NCBI RefSeq assembly: GCF_000378825.1
Contig: NZ_KB900388.1
Location: 4,943,265-5,007,264, forward strand
Source of the DNA: Salinispora vitiensis
GTDB lineage: Bacteria > Actinomycetota > Actinomycetes > Mycobacteriales > Micromonosporaceae
DNA length: 64,000 nt
Direction of reading: 5' to 3'
The stretch's first letter is position 1, and every line of letters begins with the position of its first letter. Of this stretch, positions 43,847 to 52,018 are shown one piece after another. Made by a program: the position numbers and the translations under genes. The notes beneath the pieces were generated by a model. That model was not told the origin of the DNA, did no database searches, and saw only the letters and a program-made list of their open reading frames with translations.

Positions 43847-43864
43847 AGTACGACGGGTCGTACT
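43847..43864. promoter_or_regulatory. perfect palindrome in the lexA/nrdR divergent region
   Basis: AGTACGAC and GTCGTACT are exact reverse complements separated by GG. The heptamers GTACGAC and GTCGTAC occur four times in 43784-43863 and also form the orphan antitoxin operator near 19103-19126. Apart from these boxes and the NrdR boxes, the 568 bp region 43663-44230 holds no gene that I can support. Confidence 0.45.
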
Positions 43865-44061
43865 TGTGTGCTAATTGTGGGCTGCAGGGGATGGTTGCGC
43901 TGGATGCCCGTAGCGATTCGGGGCCGAAGGGGGTTGAAATTCTCGGTGGCGCTGAGCCGGGTCCGGCGGGCCGCGCGGACGGGGTGATCCAGGTCGCTTG
44001 GTGACGCGCCGGACAGGCTCGCCAACTTGACCCCGGTTCTCCGGCGGCATACGGTCGACCC

Positions 44062-44102
44062 CTAGATGTAGTAGGCATCGGGTCTTAGTTGCCTATAGGT
44101 TG
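44062..44102 (+). promoter_or_regulatory. tandem NrdR boxes before nrdR
   Basis: CTAGATGTAG (44062-44071) and CTATAGGTTG (44093-44102) each match the NrdR-box core CwAtATaTwG at 8 of 10 positions and start exactly 31 bp apart, the spacing typical of NrdR boxes. The second overlaps a TATAGG -10-like sequence (44094-44099). Autorepression of nrdR-nrdJ is the expected role. Confidence 0.6.
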
Positions 44103-44230
44103 GGTTCGACTACGGACCGCACTTCATCCGCCAGCACGGCGAAGACCGTCTAAGAACGGCTCCGCCGTGGTGAGGCGTGTCCGGGGTGCGGCCCGGCTCG
44201 GCCCACGGCCGACGAAGGAGGTCGGGCTCC

Positions 44231-44695
44231 ATGCGGTGTCCGTACTGCCGGCACCCCGACTCCCGGGTCGTTGACTCACGGGAAGCCGACGACGGTCAGC
44301 TGATCCGGCGCCGGCGTTCCTGCCCGGAGTGCGGCAAGCGGTTCACCACGGTGGAGGAGGCGGTCCTCGCGGTCGTCAAACGCAGCGGGGTCACCGAACC
44401 CTTCAGCCGTACGAAGATCATCGGCGGGGTGCGCAAGGCGTGCCAGGGCCGTCCGGTTGACGACGACTCCATCGCCCTGCTGGCGCAGAAGGTCGAGGAG
44501 ACCGTGCGGGCCAAGGGCGCCGCCGAGCTTCCCAGCCATGAGGTCGGTCTGGCCATCCTGGGGCCGCTGCAGGACCTGGACGAGGTGGCCTACCTCCGGT
44601 TCGCCAGTGTCTACCGGTCGTTCGAGTCGCTCGCCGACTTCGAGCGGGAGATCGAGACGCTGCGGACCGCGGCGCAGGTCCGCGAGGAGGGCTGA
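44231..44695 (+). CDS. nrdR: ribonucleotide reductase repressor NrdR
   Basis: Zn-finger/ATP-cone repressor of ribonucleotide reductase genes that senses ATP/dATP. The 154 residues have the zinc ribbon with C3, C6, C31 and C34 (RCPYCRHPD; SCPECGKRF) and an ATP-cone (about 46-136; VVKRSGVTEPFSRTKIIGGV, then LRFASVYRSF). ATG 44231 follows a strong GAAGGAGG ribosome-binding site; an in-frame GTG at 44177 has none. nrdJ follows on the same strand after 171 bp. It is divergent from lexA as in many actinobacteria. Confidence 0.97.
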   Translation: MRCPYCRHPDSRVVDSREADDGQLIRRRRSCPECGKRFTTVEEAVLAVVKRSGVTEPFSRTKIIGGVRKACQGRPVDDDSIALLAQKVEETVRAKGAAELPSHEVGLAILGPLQDLDEVAYLRFASVYRSFESLADFEREIETLRTAAQVREEG

Positions 44696-44730
44696 GGCGG
44701 TCGGGGTAGCTGGCCGCACCAGAGCGTGCC

Positions 44731-44853
44731 GCGGGTGAGACGCGGACGGGTTAGACAGTCGGGCCGCGCGTGGGGCCGCGGACCGGTTAGAGGGCAGGGC
44801 CGCGGGTGAGACGCGGACAGGTTTGACGGTAGGGCCGCGCGTGGGGCGCGGAC
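44731..44853. repeat. imperfect 52-bp direct repeat between nrdR and nrdJ
   Basis: A unit of 52-53 bp beginning GCGGGTGAGACGCGGAC and ending GGGGCGCGGAC occurs at 44731-44783 and 44802-44853 (71 bp offset) with a few differences. A shorter fragment, GGTTAGAGGGCAGGGCC, lies between them. No coding potential is seen in this stretch. Confidence 0.6.
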
Positions 44854-44866
44854 GAGGGGCGATGAG

Positions 44867-47758
44867 ATGCCGGGGGACGGTGTGACAACGAGCAAGTCAC
44901 GGAGCAAGGCGGCAGCGGGTCTGAAGGTCGAGCGGGTGTGGACCACCGAGGGGATCCACCCGTACGACGAGGTGACCTGGGAGCGTCGGGACGTCATCAT
45001 GACGAACTGGCGGGACGGCTCGATCAACTTCGAGCAGCGCGGCGTGGAGTTCCCACAGGAGTGGAGCGTCAACGCGGCCAACATCGTGACCACCAAGTAC
45101 TTCCGGGGTGCGGTGGGTACCCCGGAGCGGGAGTGGTCGCTTCGGCAGCTGATCGACCGGGTGGTGGCCACCTACCGCACCGCCGGTGAGGAGTACGGCT
45201 ACTTCGCCACCCCGGCCGACGCCGAGATCTTCGCCCACGAGCTGACCTGGATGCTGCTGCACCAGGTGTTCAGCTTCAACTCACCGGTCTGGTTCAACGT
45301 CGGCACGTCCTCGCCGCAGCAGGTCAGCGCGTGCTTCATCCTCGCCGTTGACGACTCGATGGACTCCATCCTGGACTGGTACAAGGAGGAGGGGCTGATC
45401 TTCAAGGGTGGCTCCGGCTCCGGAGTCAACCTCTCCCGGATCCGCTCCTCGAAGGAGTTGCTCTCCTCCGGCGGCACCGCCTCCGGACCGGTCAGCTTCA
45501 TGCGCGGCGCCGACGCGTCAGCGGGCACCATCAAGTCCGGCGGCGCGACCCGGCGGGCGGCCAAGATGGTCATCCTCGACGTCGACCACCCGGACATCGA
45601 AGAGTTCGTGGTCACCAAGGCGCGCGAGGAGGACAAGGTCCGTGCCCTGCGCGACGCCGGCTTCGACATGGACCTGGGCGGCACGGACATCGTCAGCGTG
45701 CAGTACCAGAACGCCAACAACTCGGTCCGGGTCAGCGACGAGTTCATGACGGCGGTGCAGGACGGCGGCACCTTCGACCTGCGGGCCCGGCTCGACGGTA
45801 CGGTGATCGACACGATCGACGCGAAGCCGCTGTTCCGGACCATCTCGCAGGCGGCCTGGGAGTGCGCCGACCCGGGGCTCCAGTACGACGACACCATCAA
45901 CGACTGGCACACCTGCCCGGAGACCGGGCGGATCACCGCCTCGAACCCCTGCTCGGAGTACCTGCACCTGGACAACTCCTCGTGCAACCTGGCCTCACTC
46001 AACCTGATGCGGTTCCTCCGCTCCGACGGCGGCTTCGAGGTGGAGAAGTTCGTCCGGTCGGTGGAACTGGTCATCACCGCGATGGACATCTCGATCTGCT
46101 TCGCCGACTTCCCCACCGAGAAGATCGGCGAGACCACCCGGGCGTACCGGCAGCTCGGCATCGGGTACGCCAACCTCGGTGCGCTGCTGATGGCCTCCGG
46201 ATTGCCGTACGGCTCGGACCAGGGTCGTACGCTGGCCGCGGCGATCACCTCGCTGATGACCGGCACCGCGTACCGGCGCTCCGCCGAGCTGGCCGGCATC
46301 GTCGGCGCGTACGACGGCTACGCCCGTAACGCCGAACCGCACAAGCGGGTCATGCGCAAGCACGCCGCCGCGAACGACGAGATCAAGCCCACCGGCACCG
46401 TTGCCACGGCGGTGCAGCGGGAGGCGACCCGGCAGTGGACCCTCGGCAACAAGGTCGGCGACCGGAACGGCTGGCGTAACTCGCAGGCCAGCGTCCTGGC
46501 GCCCACCGGCACCATCGGCCTGATGATGGACTGCGACACCACCGGCGTCGAGCCGGACCTGGCGTTGGTCAAGTTCAAGAAGCTGGTCGGTGGCGGCTCG
46601 ATGCAGATCGTCAACCAGACCGTGCCGCGCGCCCTGCGCAGCCTCGGCTACCAGGAGGAACAGGTCGAGGCGATCGTCGAGCACATCGCCGAGCACGGTC
46701 ACGTGGTGGACGCCCCGGGGCTCAAGCCGGAGCACTACCCGGTCTTCGACTGCGCGATGGGCGAGCGTTCCATCGCCCCGATGGGTCACGTGCGGATGAT
46801 GGCGGCCGTCCAGCCGTTCATCTCCGGCGCCATCTCCAAGACGGTCAACATGCCGGAACAGGCCACCGTCGAGGACGTCGAGAAGATCTATTTCGAGGGC
46901 TGGCGACTCGGCCTCAAGGCGCTGGCGATCTACCGCGACAACTGCAAGGTCGGCCAGCCGCTCTCGGTGGCGAAGAAGGAGAAGGCCACCGCCCCCGCCC
47001 CGGTGGCGGCGACGCCGGCCGCGGTCGAGAAGGTCGTGGAGAAGGTCATCGAGTACCGGCCGGTGCGGAAGCGGCTGCCGAAGAAGCGTCCCTCGGAGAC
47101 GATCTCCTTCTCGGTCGGCGGCGCGGAAGGTTACCTCACCTCGTCCTCCTACCCGGACGACGGCCTCGGCGAGGTCTTCCTCAAGATGTCGAAGCAGGGC
47201 TCGACCCTGGCCGGCGTGATGGATGCCTTCTCGGTGGCCATCTCCATCGGTCTCCAGCACGGTGTTCCGCTGGAGACGTACGTCAGCAAGTTCACCAACA
47301 TGCGCTTCGAGCCGGCCGGTATGACCGACGACCCGGACGTGCGGATGGCGGCCTCGGTGATGGACTACATCTTCCGTCGCCTGGCCCTGGACTTCCTGCC
47401 GTACGAGCGCCGCGCGGAGCTGGGCATCTTCACCGCCAAGGAGCGGGCCGCCCAGCTCGCGGCCGAGGCGGAGGCGGAGGCGAACACGGCCGACCTCACC
47501 GCGATGGCCTCGTCGGCCCCGGTCGAGACCCGGCCGGAGGAGCCGAAGGTCGGCCCGGTCGCCCAGCCGGCGCAGGAGCTGGCCGACGTCGCGGCAGCGC
47601 AGCCGGCGCCGCCGGTGGGGTCGAGCACCGAGCTGCTGGAAGCGGTGATCGGTAAGGCCGCCGACGCGCCGCTCTGCTTCACCTGCGGTACGAAGATGCG
47701 CCCGGCCGGCAGCTGCTACGTCTGCGAGGGCTGCGGCTCCACCAGCGGTTGTAGCTGA
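44867..47758 (+). CDS. nrdJ: class II (adenosylcobalamin-dependent) ribonucleotide reductase NrdJ
   Basis: Reduces ribonucleotides to deoxyribonucleotides in an oxygen-independent reaction using adenosylcobalamin. The 963 residues are the long actinobacterial form. The NPCSE motif places N360, C362 (thiyl radical) and E364; C156 (SACFILAVDD) and C373 (SSCNLASLN) are the likely redox pair by analogy with other class II enzymes. The C-terminus carries a zinc-ribbon-like Cys set (CFTCGTKMRPAGSCYVCEGCG) that passes electrons to the active site. ATG 44867 has a weak upstream GGGGCGATGAG. It is paired with nrdR; no B12 riboswitch is visible before it. Control by NrdR is expected. Confidence 0.96.
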   Translation: MPGDGVTTSKSRSKAAAGLKVERVWTTEGIHPYDEVTWERRDVIMTNWRDGSINFEQRGVEFPQEWSVNAANIVTTKYFRGAVGTPEREWSLRQLIDRVVATYRTAGEEYGYFATPADAEIFAHELTWMLLHQVFSFNSPVWFNVGTSSPQQVSACFILAVDDSMDSILDWYKEEGLIFKGGSGSGVNLSRIRSSKELLSSGGTASGPVSFMRGADASAGTIKSGGATRRAAKMVILDVDHPDIEEFVVTKAREEDKVRALRDAGFDMDLGGTDIVSVQYQNANNSVRVSDEFMTAVQDGGTFDLRARLDGTVIDTIDAKPLFRTISQAAWECADPGLQYDDTINDWHTCPETGRITASNPCSEYLHLDNSSCNLASLNLMRFLRSDGGFEVEKFVRSVELVITAMDISICFADFPTEKIGETTRAYRQLGIGYANLGALLMASGLPYGSDQGRTLAAAITSLMTGTAYRRSAELAGIVGAYDGYARNAEPHKRVMRKHAAANDEIKPTGTVATAVQREATRQWTLGNKVGDRNGWRNSQASVLAPTGTIGLMMDCDTTGVEPDLALVKFKKLVGGGSMQIVNQTVPRALRSLGYQEEQVEAIVEHIAEHGHVVDAPGLKPEHYPVFDCAMGERSIAPMGHVRMMAAVQPFISGAISKTVNMPEQATVEDVEKIYFEGWRLGLKALAIYRDNCKVGQPLSVAKKEKATAPAPVAATPAAVEKVVEKVIEYRPVRKRLPKKRPSETISFSVGGAEGYLTSSSYPDDGLGEVFLKMSKQGSTLAGVMDAFSVAISIGLQHGVPLETYVSKFTNMRFEPAGMTDDPDVRMAASVMDYIFRRLALDFLPYERRAELGIFTAKERAAQLAAEAEAEANTADLTAMASSAPVETRPEEPKVGPVAQPAQELADVAAAQPAPPVGSSTELLEAVIGKAADAPLCFTCGTKMRPAGSCYVCEGCGSTSGCS

Positions 47759-47765
47759 CGTACGT

Positions 47766-47809
47766 GCCCCGTGTGACCTCGGGCGGAGGTGCCCGAGGTC
47801 ACACGGGGC
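47766..47809. terminator. strong terminator after nrdJ
   Basis: A perfect 19-bp stem: 47766-47784 (GCCCCGTGTGACCTCGGGC) pairs with 47791-47809 across the 6-base loop GGAGGT. It ends the nrdR-nrdJ transcript. Confidence 0.85.
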
Positions 47810-47860
47810 GGTAGCCGGTGTGGGGCCCTGAACTCTCCTTTGTGGTGCGATCCTGTGGGC

Positions 47861-48799
47861 ATGACGGCAGCCGATACCTATCGCACCTTTGCCACCCGGG
47901 AAGCGTGTGGCGTGTCACCGGCGTACGAGCGCTTGGCTCTGGCGGTCTCCGGTGACGCCGAACTGCTCGCGTTGATCGAGCGGCTTCCCCCGCCCAAGCG
48001 GCAACCGAACCTGCTCTTCGGTGTGGTGCGGCTGCTCGGTGGCCCGGTCGAGGACCCGGCGGCCTTCCACGCCTACGTCGTCGCGAACTGGCCGGCGATC
48101 GAGGTGGAGATCCAGCGCCGGGCGACCCAGACGAACGAGGCGGGGCGGTGCGCCGTCCTGCTGCCGTTGCTCGCCGCGCTACCCCAACCACTGGCACTGT
48201 TGGAGGTCGGCGCGTCGGCGGGGCTCTGCCTCTATCCCGACCGGTACGCGTACCGCTACGACCGCCAGCTCCTAGGCGGCGCCGGCCGCCCGCTCCTCGA
48301 CTGCACGCTCACCGGCGCCCTGCCGCCGAGTCGGCTCCCCACCGTGGTGTGGCGGGCCGGGCTGGACCTCAATCCGCTGGACGTGACCGACCCGGACGAT
48401 CTCGCCTGGTTGGACGCTCTCATCTGGCCGGAGCATGCCCACCGGCGGGCGCGGCTGCGGGCGGCGGCGAACCTGGTCGCAGCCGATCCGCCACTGCTTG
48501 TCCGCGGCGATCTGGTGGACGACCTGCCGGCGGTGGCCGCACTGGCCCCACCCGAGGCGACCCTGGTGGTGTTCCACACCACGGTGCTGTACCTGGTGCC
48601 GGAGCCCCGACGCCGCGCCTTCGTCGAGGTGGTTCGTGGGCTGCCCGGTAACTGGATCGCCGCGGAGTCTCCGCGAGCGCTGTCCTACGACGGATTGCCC
48701 GAGCCGCCCGGTGCCGGGTTCAACAATGTGCTCGCGCTCGACGGTAAGCCACTTGCCTGGGCCCAGGCGCACGGGCAGGCCGCGGCCTGGTTCGGTTAG
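47861..48799 (+). CDS. DUF2332 protein
   Basis: A 312-residue soluble protein of the DUF2332 family (YRTFATREACGVSPAYERLA, then LPPPKRQPNLLFGVVRLLGG and LLEVGASAGLCLYPDRYAY). The GASAGL motif resembles the SAM-binding glycine region of methyltransferases, and the family is sometimes placed in that fold; no activity has been shown. ATG 47861 was taken because the residues before it are not family-like. It is a stand-alone gene between the nrdJ terminator and a small DUF5522 gene. Its function is unknown. Confidence 0.85.
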   Translation: MTAADTYRTFATREACGVSPAYERLALAVSGDAELLALIERLPPPKRQPNLLFGVVRLLGGPVEDPAAFHAYVVANWPAIEVEIQRRATQTNEAGRCAVLLPLLAALPQPLALLEVGASAGLCLYPDRYAYRYDRQLLGGAGRPLLDCTLTGALPPSRLPTVVWRAGLDLNPLDVTDPDDLAWLDALIWPEHAHRRARLRAAANLVAADPPLLVRGDLVDDLPAVAALAPPEATLVVFHTTVLYLVPEPRRRAFVEVVRGLPGNWIAAESPRALSYDGLPEPPGAGFNNVLALDGKPLAWAQAHGQAAAWFG

Positions 48800-48849
48800 C
48801 CACCCGGCCCGCGGCGGGGTCCTGACCGTCGGGTCCTACACTGCCCGGC

Positions 48850-49089
48850 GTGGGTGGGGAGCGAAAACCGTTGGCGAATCGGCCGTTGACCGAGCCGCAC
48901 CCGTCCCGGTTGCCGCCCGGGGACCCGCAACGCGAGCGGATCTGCGCCGCCCACGCTGCTGCCCTGGCGGCCGGGGAGGCCGGCTACCCCGACCCAACCA
49001 CCGGTCTGTTCGTGCTGACCGCCGGTTTTCTCGCCCGCCGGGGTACCTGCTGCGGTCGCGGTTGCCGCCACTGCCCGTACGTCGACTGA
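48850..49089 (+). CDS. DUF5522 small Cys-rich protein
   Basis: A 79-residue DUF5522 protein ending in FVLTAGFLARRGTCCGRGCRHCPYVD, with four Cys in the CCGxGCRHCPY signature, probably a metal site. The first half is Pro/Arg rich. TACACT (48837-48842) ends 7 bases before the GTG, so the mRNA is probably leaderless. Its function is not known. Confidence 0.8.
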   Translation: MGGERKPLANRPLTEPHPSRLPPGDPQRERICAAHAAALAAGEAGYPDPTTGLFVLTAGFLARRGTCCGRGCRHCPYVD

Positions 49090-49130
49090 ACCCTCAGCTG
49101 GCCGGTGCGGGCGGGGCTGCCGAAGTCGCG

Positions 49131-49829
49131 TCAACCGGCGGCGACGAAAACGCGGGAGGCCACCTCTCGGGGGAGGCGGACGCGGTCGCCGTAGCGGTCG
49201 ACCGAGACGCCGTCCCGCTCCTGGGCGACGTTCACCGTGGCGCCTGGGTCAACCCCGGCGGCGTGCAGCTGGCGCAGCACGTCCGCGTTGCTTTGGAGGC
49301 TCTCGCAGATCCGCCGGACCACGACCGCGCCGGAGAGACCGGGGAACGCCAGGTTGCGCTCCCCCTCGGCGGGCTCCGTGGCGGAGGGGTCCGCCGATCC
49401 CAGCGCCTCCAACCCGGGAATCGGGTTGCCGTACGGCGAGCGGGTCGGGCGGTTGAGCAGGTCGTAGACCCGCTGCTCGACAGCGTCGCTCATGACGTGC
49501 TCCCAGCGGCAGGCCTCCTCGTGGGCCTCCTCGTAGGGCATGCCGATCACGTTGACCAGCAGCAGCTCCGCCAGTCGGTGTTTGCGCATCACGGAGACGG
49601 CCGCGTCGCGGCCGGTGTCGGTGAGCGTGAGGTGGCGGTCGCCCTCAACGGTGAGCAGGCCGTCCCGCTCCATCCGGGCGACGGTCTGGCTGACCGTGGG
49701 ACCGCTCTGGCGCAGCCGCTCGGCGATGCGGGCACGCAGCGGCGGCACACCCTCCTCCTCGAGCTCGAGGATGGTCCGTAGGTACATCTCGGTCGTGTCG
49801 ACCAGTGAGTGCGCGATGATCTCAATCAC
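49131..49829 (-). CDS. DtxR/IdeR-family iron-dependent repressor
   Basis: Metal-dependent repressor of 232 residues. It has an N-terminal winged HTH (about 5-70; LVDTTEMYLRTILELEEEGV, then GPTVSQTVARMERDGLL), a dimerisation and metal-binding domain (about 75-142) and a C-terminal SH3-like domain (about 158-232). Metal ligands of DtxR are present: M15, H84, E88, H103, C107, E110 and H111 (CRWEH). Cys at the primary site points to Fe(II) rather than Mn(II). An acidic linker, DPSATEPAEGER, joins the domains. GTG 49829 is used; the family usually starts close to LVDTTEMYL. No adjacent iron-uptake gene is seen. Confidence 0.93.
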   Translation of the reverse strand: MIEIIAHSLVDTTEMYLRTILELEEEGVPPLRARIAERLRQSGPTVSQTVARMERDGLLTVEGDRHLTLTDTGRDAAVSVMRKHRLAELLLVNVIGMPYEEAHEEACRWEHVMSDAVEQRVYDLLNRPTRSPYGNPIPGLEALGSADPSATEPAEGERNLAFPGLSGAVVVRRICESLQSNADVLRQLHAAGVDPGATVNVAQERDGVSVDRYGDRVRLPREVASRVFVAAG

Positions 49830-50180
49830 CCGTTAACGAGAAACAAATCGGACGGCAAGTGTCTCACGCAGGACCCCCACTCATCCACGTGACCCGCTAC
49901 CGCAGGTTGTGGTTGACCATGGCAGTTCCCGATCCGATCTGGGGTTACGCGGTCGCCCGGCCCTCAGGTTCGGCGTGAGGTACGTCGATGTTACCCACAC
50001 CGAAGGCGCCGGTCGCCGAGGCCCAACCCGTGGGCGTGAGCTGGACGCAGGGACACGTATGCCAGATCAGCATGAACTTCACCCGTTCCGTCTTCGACGG
50101 CATCCCCAACCTGCTGTCAAGGTCAAGTCCGGCCCGAGGGCACTCTCCGTGTTCGGGTTTACGATAATTAGGGAGTCACG
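49830..50180. other. divergent intergenic region of ideR-type gene and bla
   Basis: 351 bp without a supported gene. A TACGATAAT stretch near 50160 may be the -10 of the beta-lactamase gene, and GGGAG just before 50181 is its ribosome-binding site. A 91-codon open frame at 49909 is Arg-rich and has no family, so I do not count it. No iron box matching TTAGGTTAGGCTAACCTAA was found. Confidence 0.4.
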
Positions 50181-51101
50181 ATGACGATTTCGACACGGCG
50201 GGTGATCGCCGCCCTCGCCGGGGCGACGGCACTCATCCCGCTGTCCGCCTGCGCCACCGCGGACCCGACCGAGGAGCGGCCGCCCGGCGCGGTGACCGTC
50301 GGTACCTCAGCCGCTGCGGACCTGAGCCACGAGTTCCGGCAGCTGGAAGAGAGGTTCGACGCTCGGCTAGGGATCTACGCGGTCGACACCGGCACCGGTC
50401 GGACGGTCCGCTACCAGGCCAACGAGCGGTTCGCCTACGGCTCGACCTACAAGGCACTGGCCGCCGCCGAGGTCCTCGACGCGACCACCGACGCCGAACT
50501 GGACCAGGTGGTGCGGTACTCGGCGGACGATCTGGTGGACTACTCGCCGATCACTAAGCAACACGTCGCCGAGGGCATGACGTTGCGGGCCATCGCCGAC
50601 GCCGCCGTTCGCTACAGCGACAACACCGCCGGCAACCTGCTGCTGGAGCACCTCGGTGGGCCAGAGCGGTTCGAGCAGGAACTGAAGGGGATCGGCGACA
50701 ACGTCACCGACGCGGCTCGCTACGAGACCGAACTCAACGAGGCGACCCCGGGCGACCCACGAGACACCAGCACCGCCCGAGCCCTGACCGAGGACCTGCG
50801 GGAGTACGCCGTTGACGACGCCCTCGAACCCACCGACCGCGACATCCTCAACGCCTGGTTGCGGGGCAACACCACCGGTGGGGAGCTGATCCGCGCCGCC
50901 GTCCCCGACGGTTGGGTGGTTGGGGACAAGACCGGAGCGGCCGGGTACGGCACCCGCAACGACATCGCGGTGATCTGGCCGCCGGACCGCGCGCCGATCG
51001 TCCTCGCCGTGCTGTCCACCCGGGACGAGCCGGACGCCAGCTTCGACAACGCTCTCATCGTCGAAGCCGCCGAGGAGGTCATCGCCCAGCTGGGAACCTA
51101 A
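50181..51101 (+). CDS. bla: class A beta-lactamase (lipoprotein)
   Basis: Serine beta-lactamase of 306 residues. A lipoprotein signal ends in the lipobox LSAC (Cys24). All class A motifs are present: S88-T-Y-K91 (SxxK), S146-D-N148 (SDN), E182-T-E-L-N186 (the ExxLN motif with the general-base Glu) and K250-T-G252 (KTG), in the usual order and spacing. It would hydrolyse penicillins and perhaps cephalosporins outside the cell. The ATG has GGGAG upstream. Its stop overlaps the stop of a second serine hydrolase gene on the other strand by 4 bp. Resistance in vivo cannot be judged from sequence. Confidence 0.93.
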   Translation: MTISTRRVIAALAGATALIPLSACATADPTEERPPGAVTVGTSAAADLSHEFRQLEERFDARLGIYAVDTGTGRTVRYQANERFAYGSTYKALAAAEVLDATTDAELDQVVRYSADDLVDYSPITKQHVAEGMTLRAIADAAVRYSDNTAGNLLLEHLGGPERFEQELKGIGDNVTDAARYETELNEATPGDPRDTSTARALTEDLREYAVDDALEPTDRDILNAWLRGNTTGGELIRAAVPDGWVVGDKTGAAGYGTRNDIAVIWPPDRAPIVLAVLSTRDEPDASFDNALIVEAAEEVIAQLGT

Positions 51102-52018
51102 CCCCACCAGGGCGGGGCGCCCGTGCGCAGGTAGCCGTGCAGCACCCGCGCGACATGCGCCATGGTCGCCTCGCTCCCCGGCTGCGCGACGGCGGGTACC
51201 CGGGAGGCGGTCAATGCGGCGACCGCGTACGACTGCCCGTCGGCGTGGTCCACCACCCCCACCTCGTGGCGCAGATGCAGCAGGGTGCCGGTCTTCGAGG
51301 ACCAGCGCGCGGCGTCGGAGGTGAAGTCGGGTGCGAGTCGATGCCGGAGCACGTTGTCGGCCATCAGCTCGCGGACCCGGGCGGCGGTGGTCTCGCCGAT
51401 CGCCGTGGGCCGCCAGAGGGCGTGTAGCAGGTCAACGAAGGCCCGGGCCGACCCGGCGTTGGCGCGGGTGACGTCGAGTTGGGCGACCGGGTGGCCGCTC
51501 CCGGCGGTCGCGGCGCCGATGGCGAGAGCCTGGGCCAGGTGCGCCTCATCGGGGCGGAGCCGTTCCCGCGGCGTGTCGGTGAGGTCACTGATCCGGTGTC
51601 GTACGGCGATGCCCTCGATGCGGAGTCGCCGCAGCTCGGCGGCGACCGCGGCCGGTGGGGTGCGGTCGAACAGTGCATCGGCGGCGATCCCGTCGCTGAT
51701 GGCGATGCTCAGGTAGAGCAGGTCGTCCAGGGCGATCCGGGCCGGGTGGCGAAACCGGCTCAGCCCGGTGGTGCCCGGTGTGGTGACCAGTCCGGGTGCG
51801 ACGTCGACCGGCATCGCCGGGTCGAGCTCCCCGCGCGCCACCCGTTCCAGGACAGCTACTGCCAGCGGCACCTTCACCAGCGATGCCGCCGGAAAGGGGA
51901 CATCCGCGTCGAGGCCGATCTCGTCGCCGGTGTCGAGGTTGCGGACGAGGAAAGCGCCGTGCAGCCCCGCCTCCTCGAGGAGTTCGCGCGCGTTGCGCAG
52001 CACGGCGGAGACACTCAT
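51098..52018 (-). CDS. serine hydrolase, beta-lactamase/PBP-like
   Basis: A 306-residue protein of the penicillin-binding/class A beta-lactamase fold. S46-L-V-K49 (SxxK), S108-D-G110 (in place of SDN) and K242-T-G244 (KTG) are visible, but no ExxLN motif with the deacylating Glu is found near DEAHLAQALAIGAAT. It may therefore be a D-Ala-D-Ala carboxypeptidase, an esterase, or a weak lactamase. It has no signal peptide (MSVSAVLRNARELLEEAGLH), so it is probably cytosolic. It follows the LysR gene with a 4 bp overlap and is probably controlled by it; its stop overlaps that of bla. Confidence 0.8.
   Translation of the reverse strand: MSVSAVLRNARELLEEAGLHGAFLVRNLDTGDEIGLDADVPFPAASLVKVPLAVAVLERVARGELDPAMPVDVAPGLVTTPGTTGLSRFRHPARIALDDLLYLSIAISDGIAADALFDRTPPAAVAAELRRLRIEGIAVRHRISDLTDTPRERLRPDEAHLAQALAIGAATAGSGHPVAQLDVTRANAGSARAFVDLLHALWRPTAIGETTAARVRELMADNVLRHRLAPDFTSDAARWSSKTGTLLHLRHEVGVVDHADGQSYAVAALTASRVPAVAQPGSEATMAHVARVLHGYLRTGAPPWWG

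Noticed and set aside
43764..44078. 104-codon open frame on the minus strand inside the lexA/nrdR region
   Set aside because: It overlaps the LexA and NrdR boxes, has no ribosome-binding site or family, and its residue content is typical of non-coding GC-rich DNA.
44696..44866. B12 riboswitch before nrdJ
   Set aside because: No B12-box-like conserved segment is seen; the region consists of the 52-bp repeats.
49909..50184. 91-codon open frame before the beta-lactamase gene
   Set aside because: Arg/Gly rich, no family, and it overlaps the beta-lactamase start.
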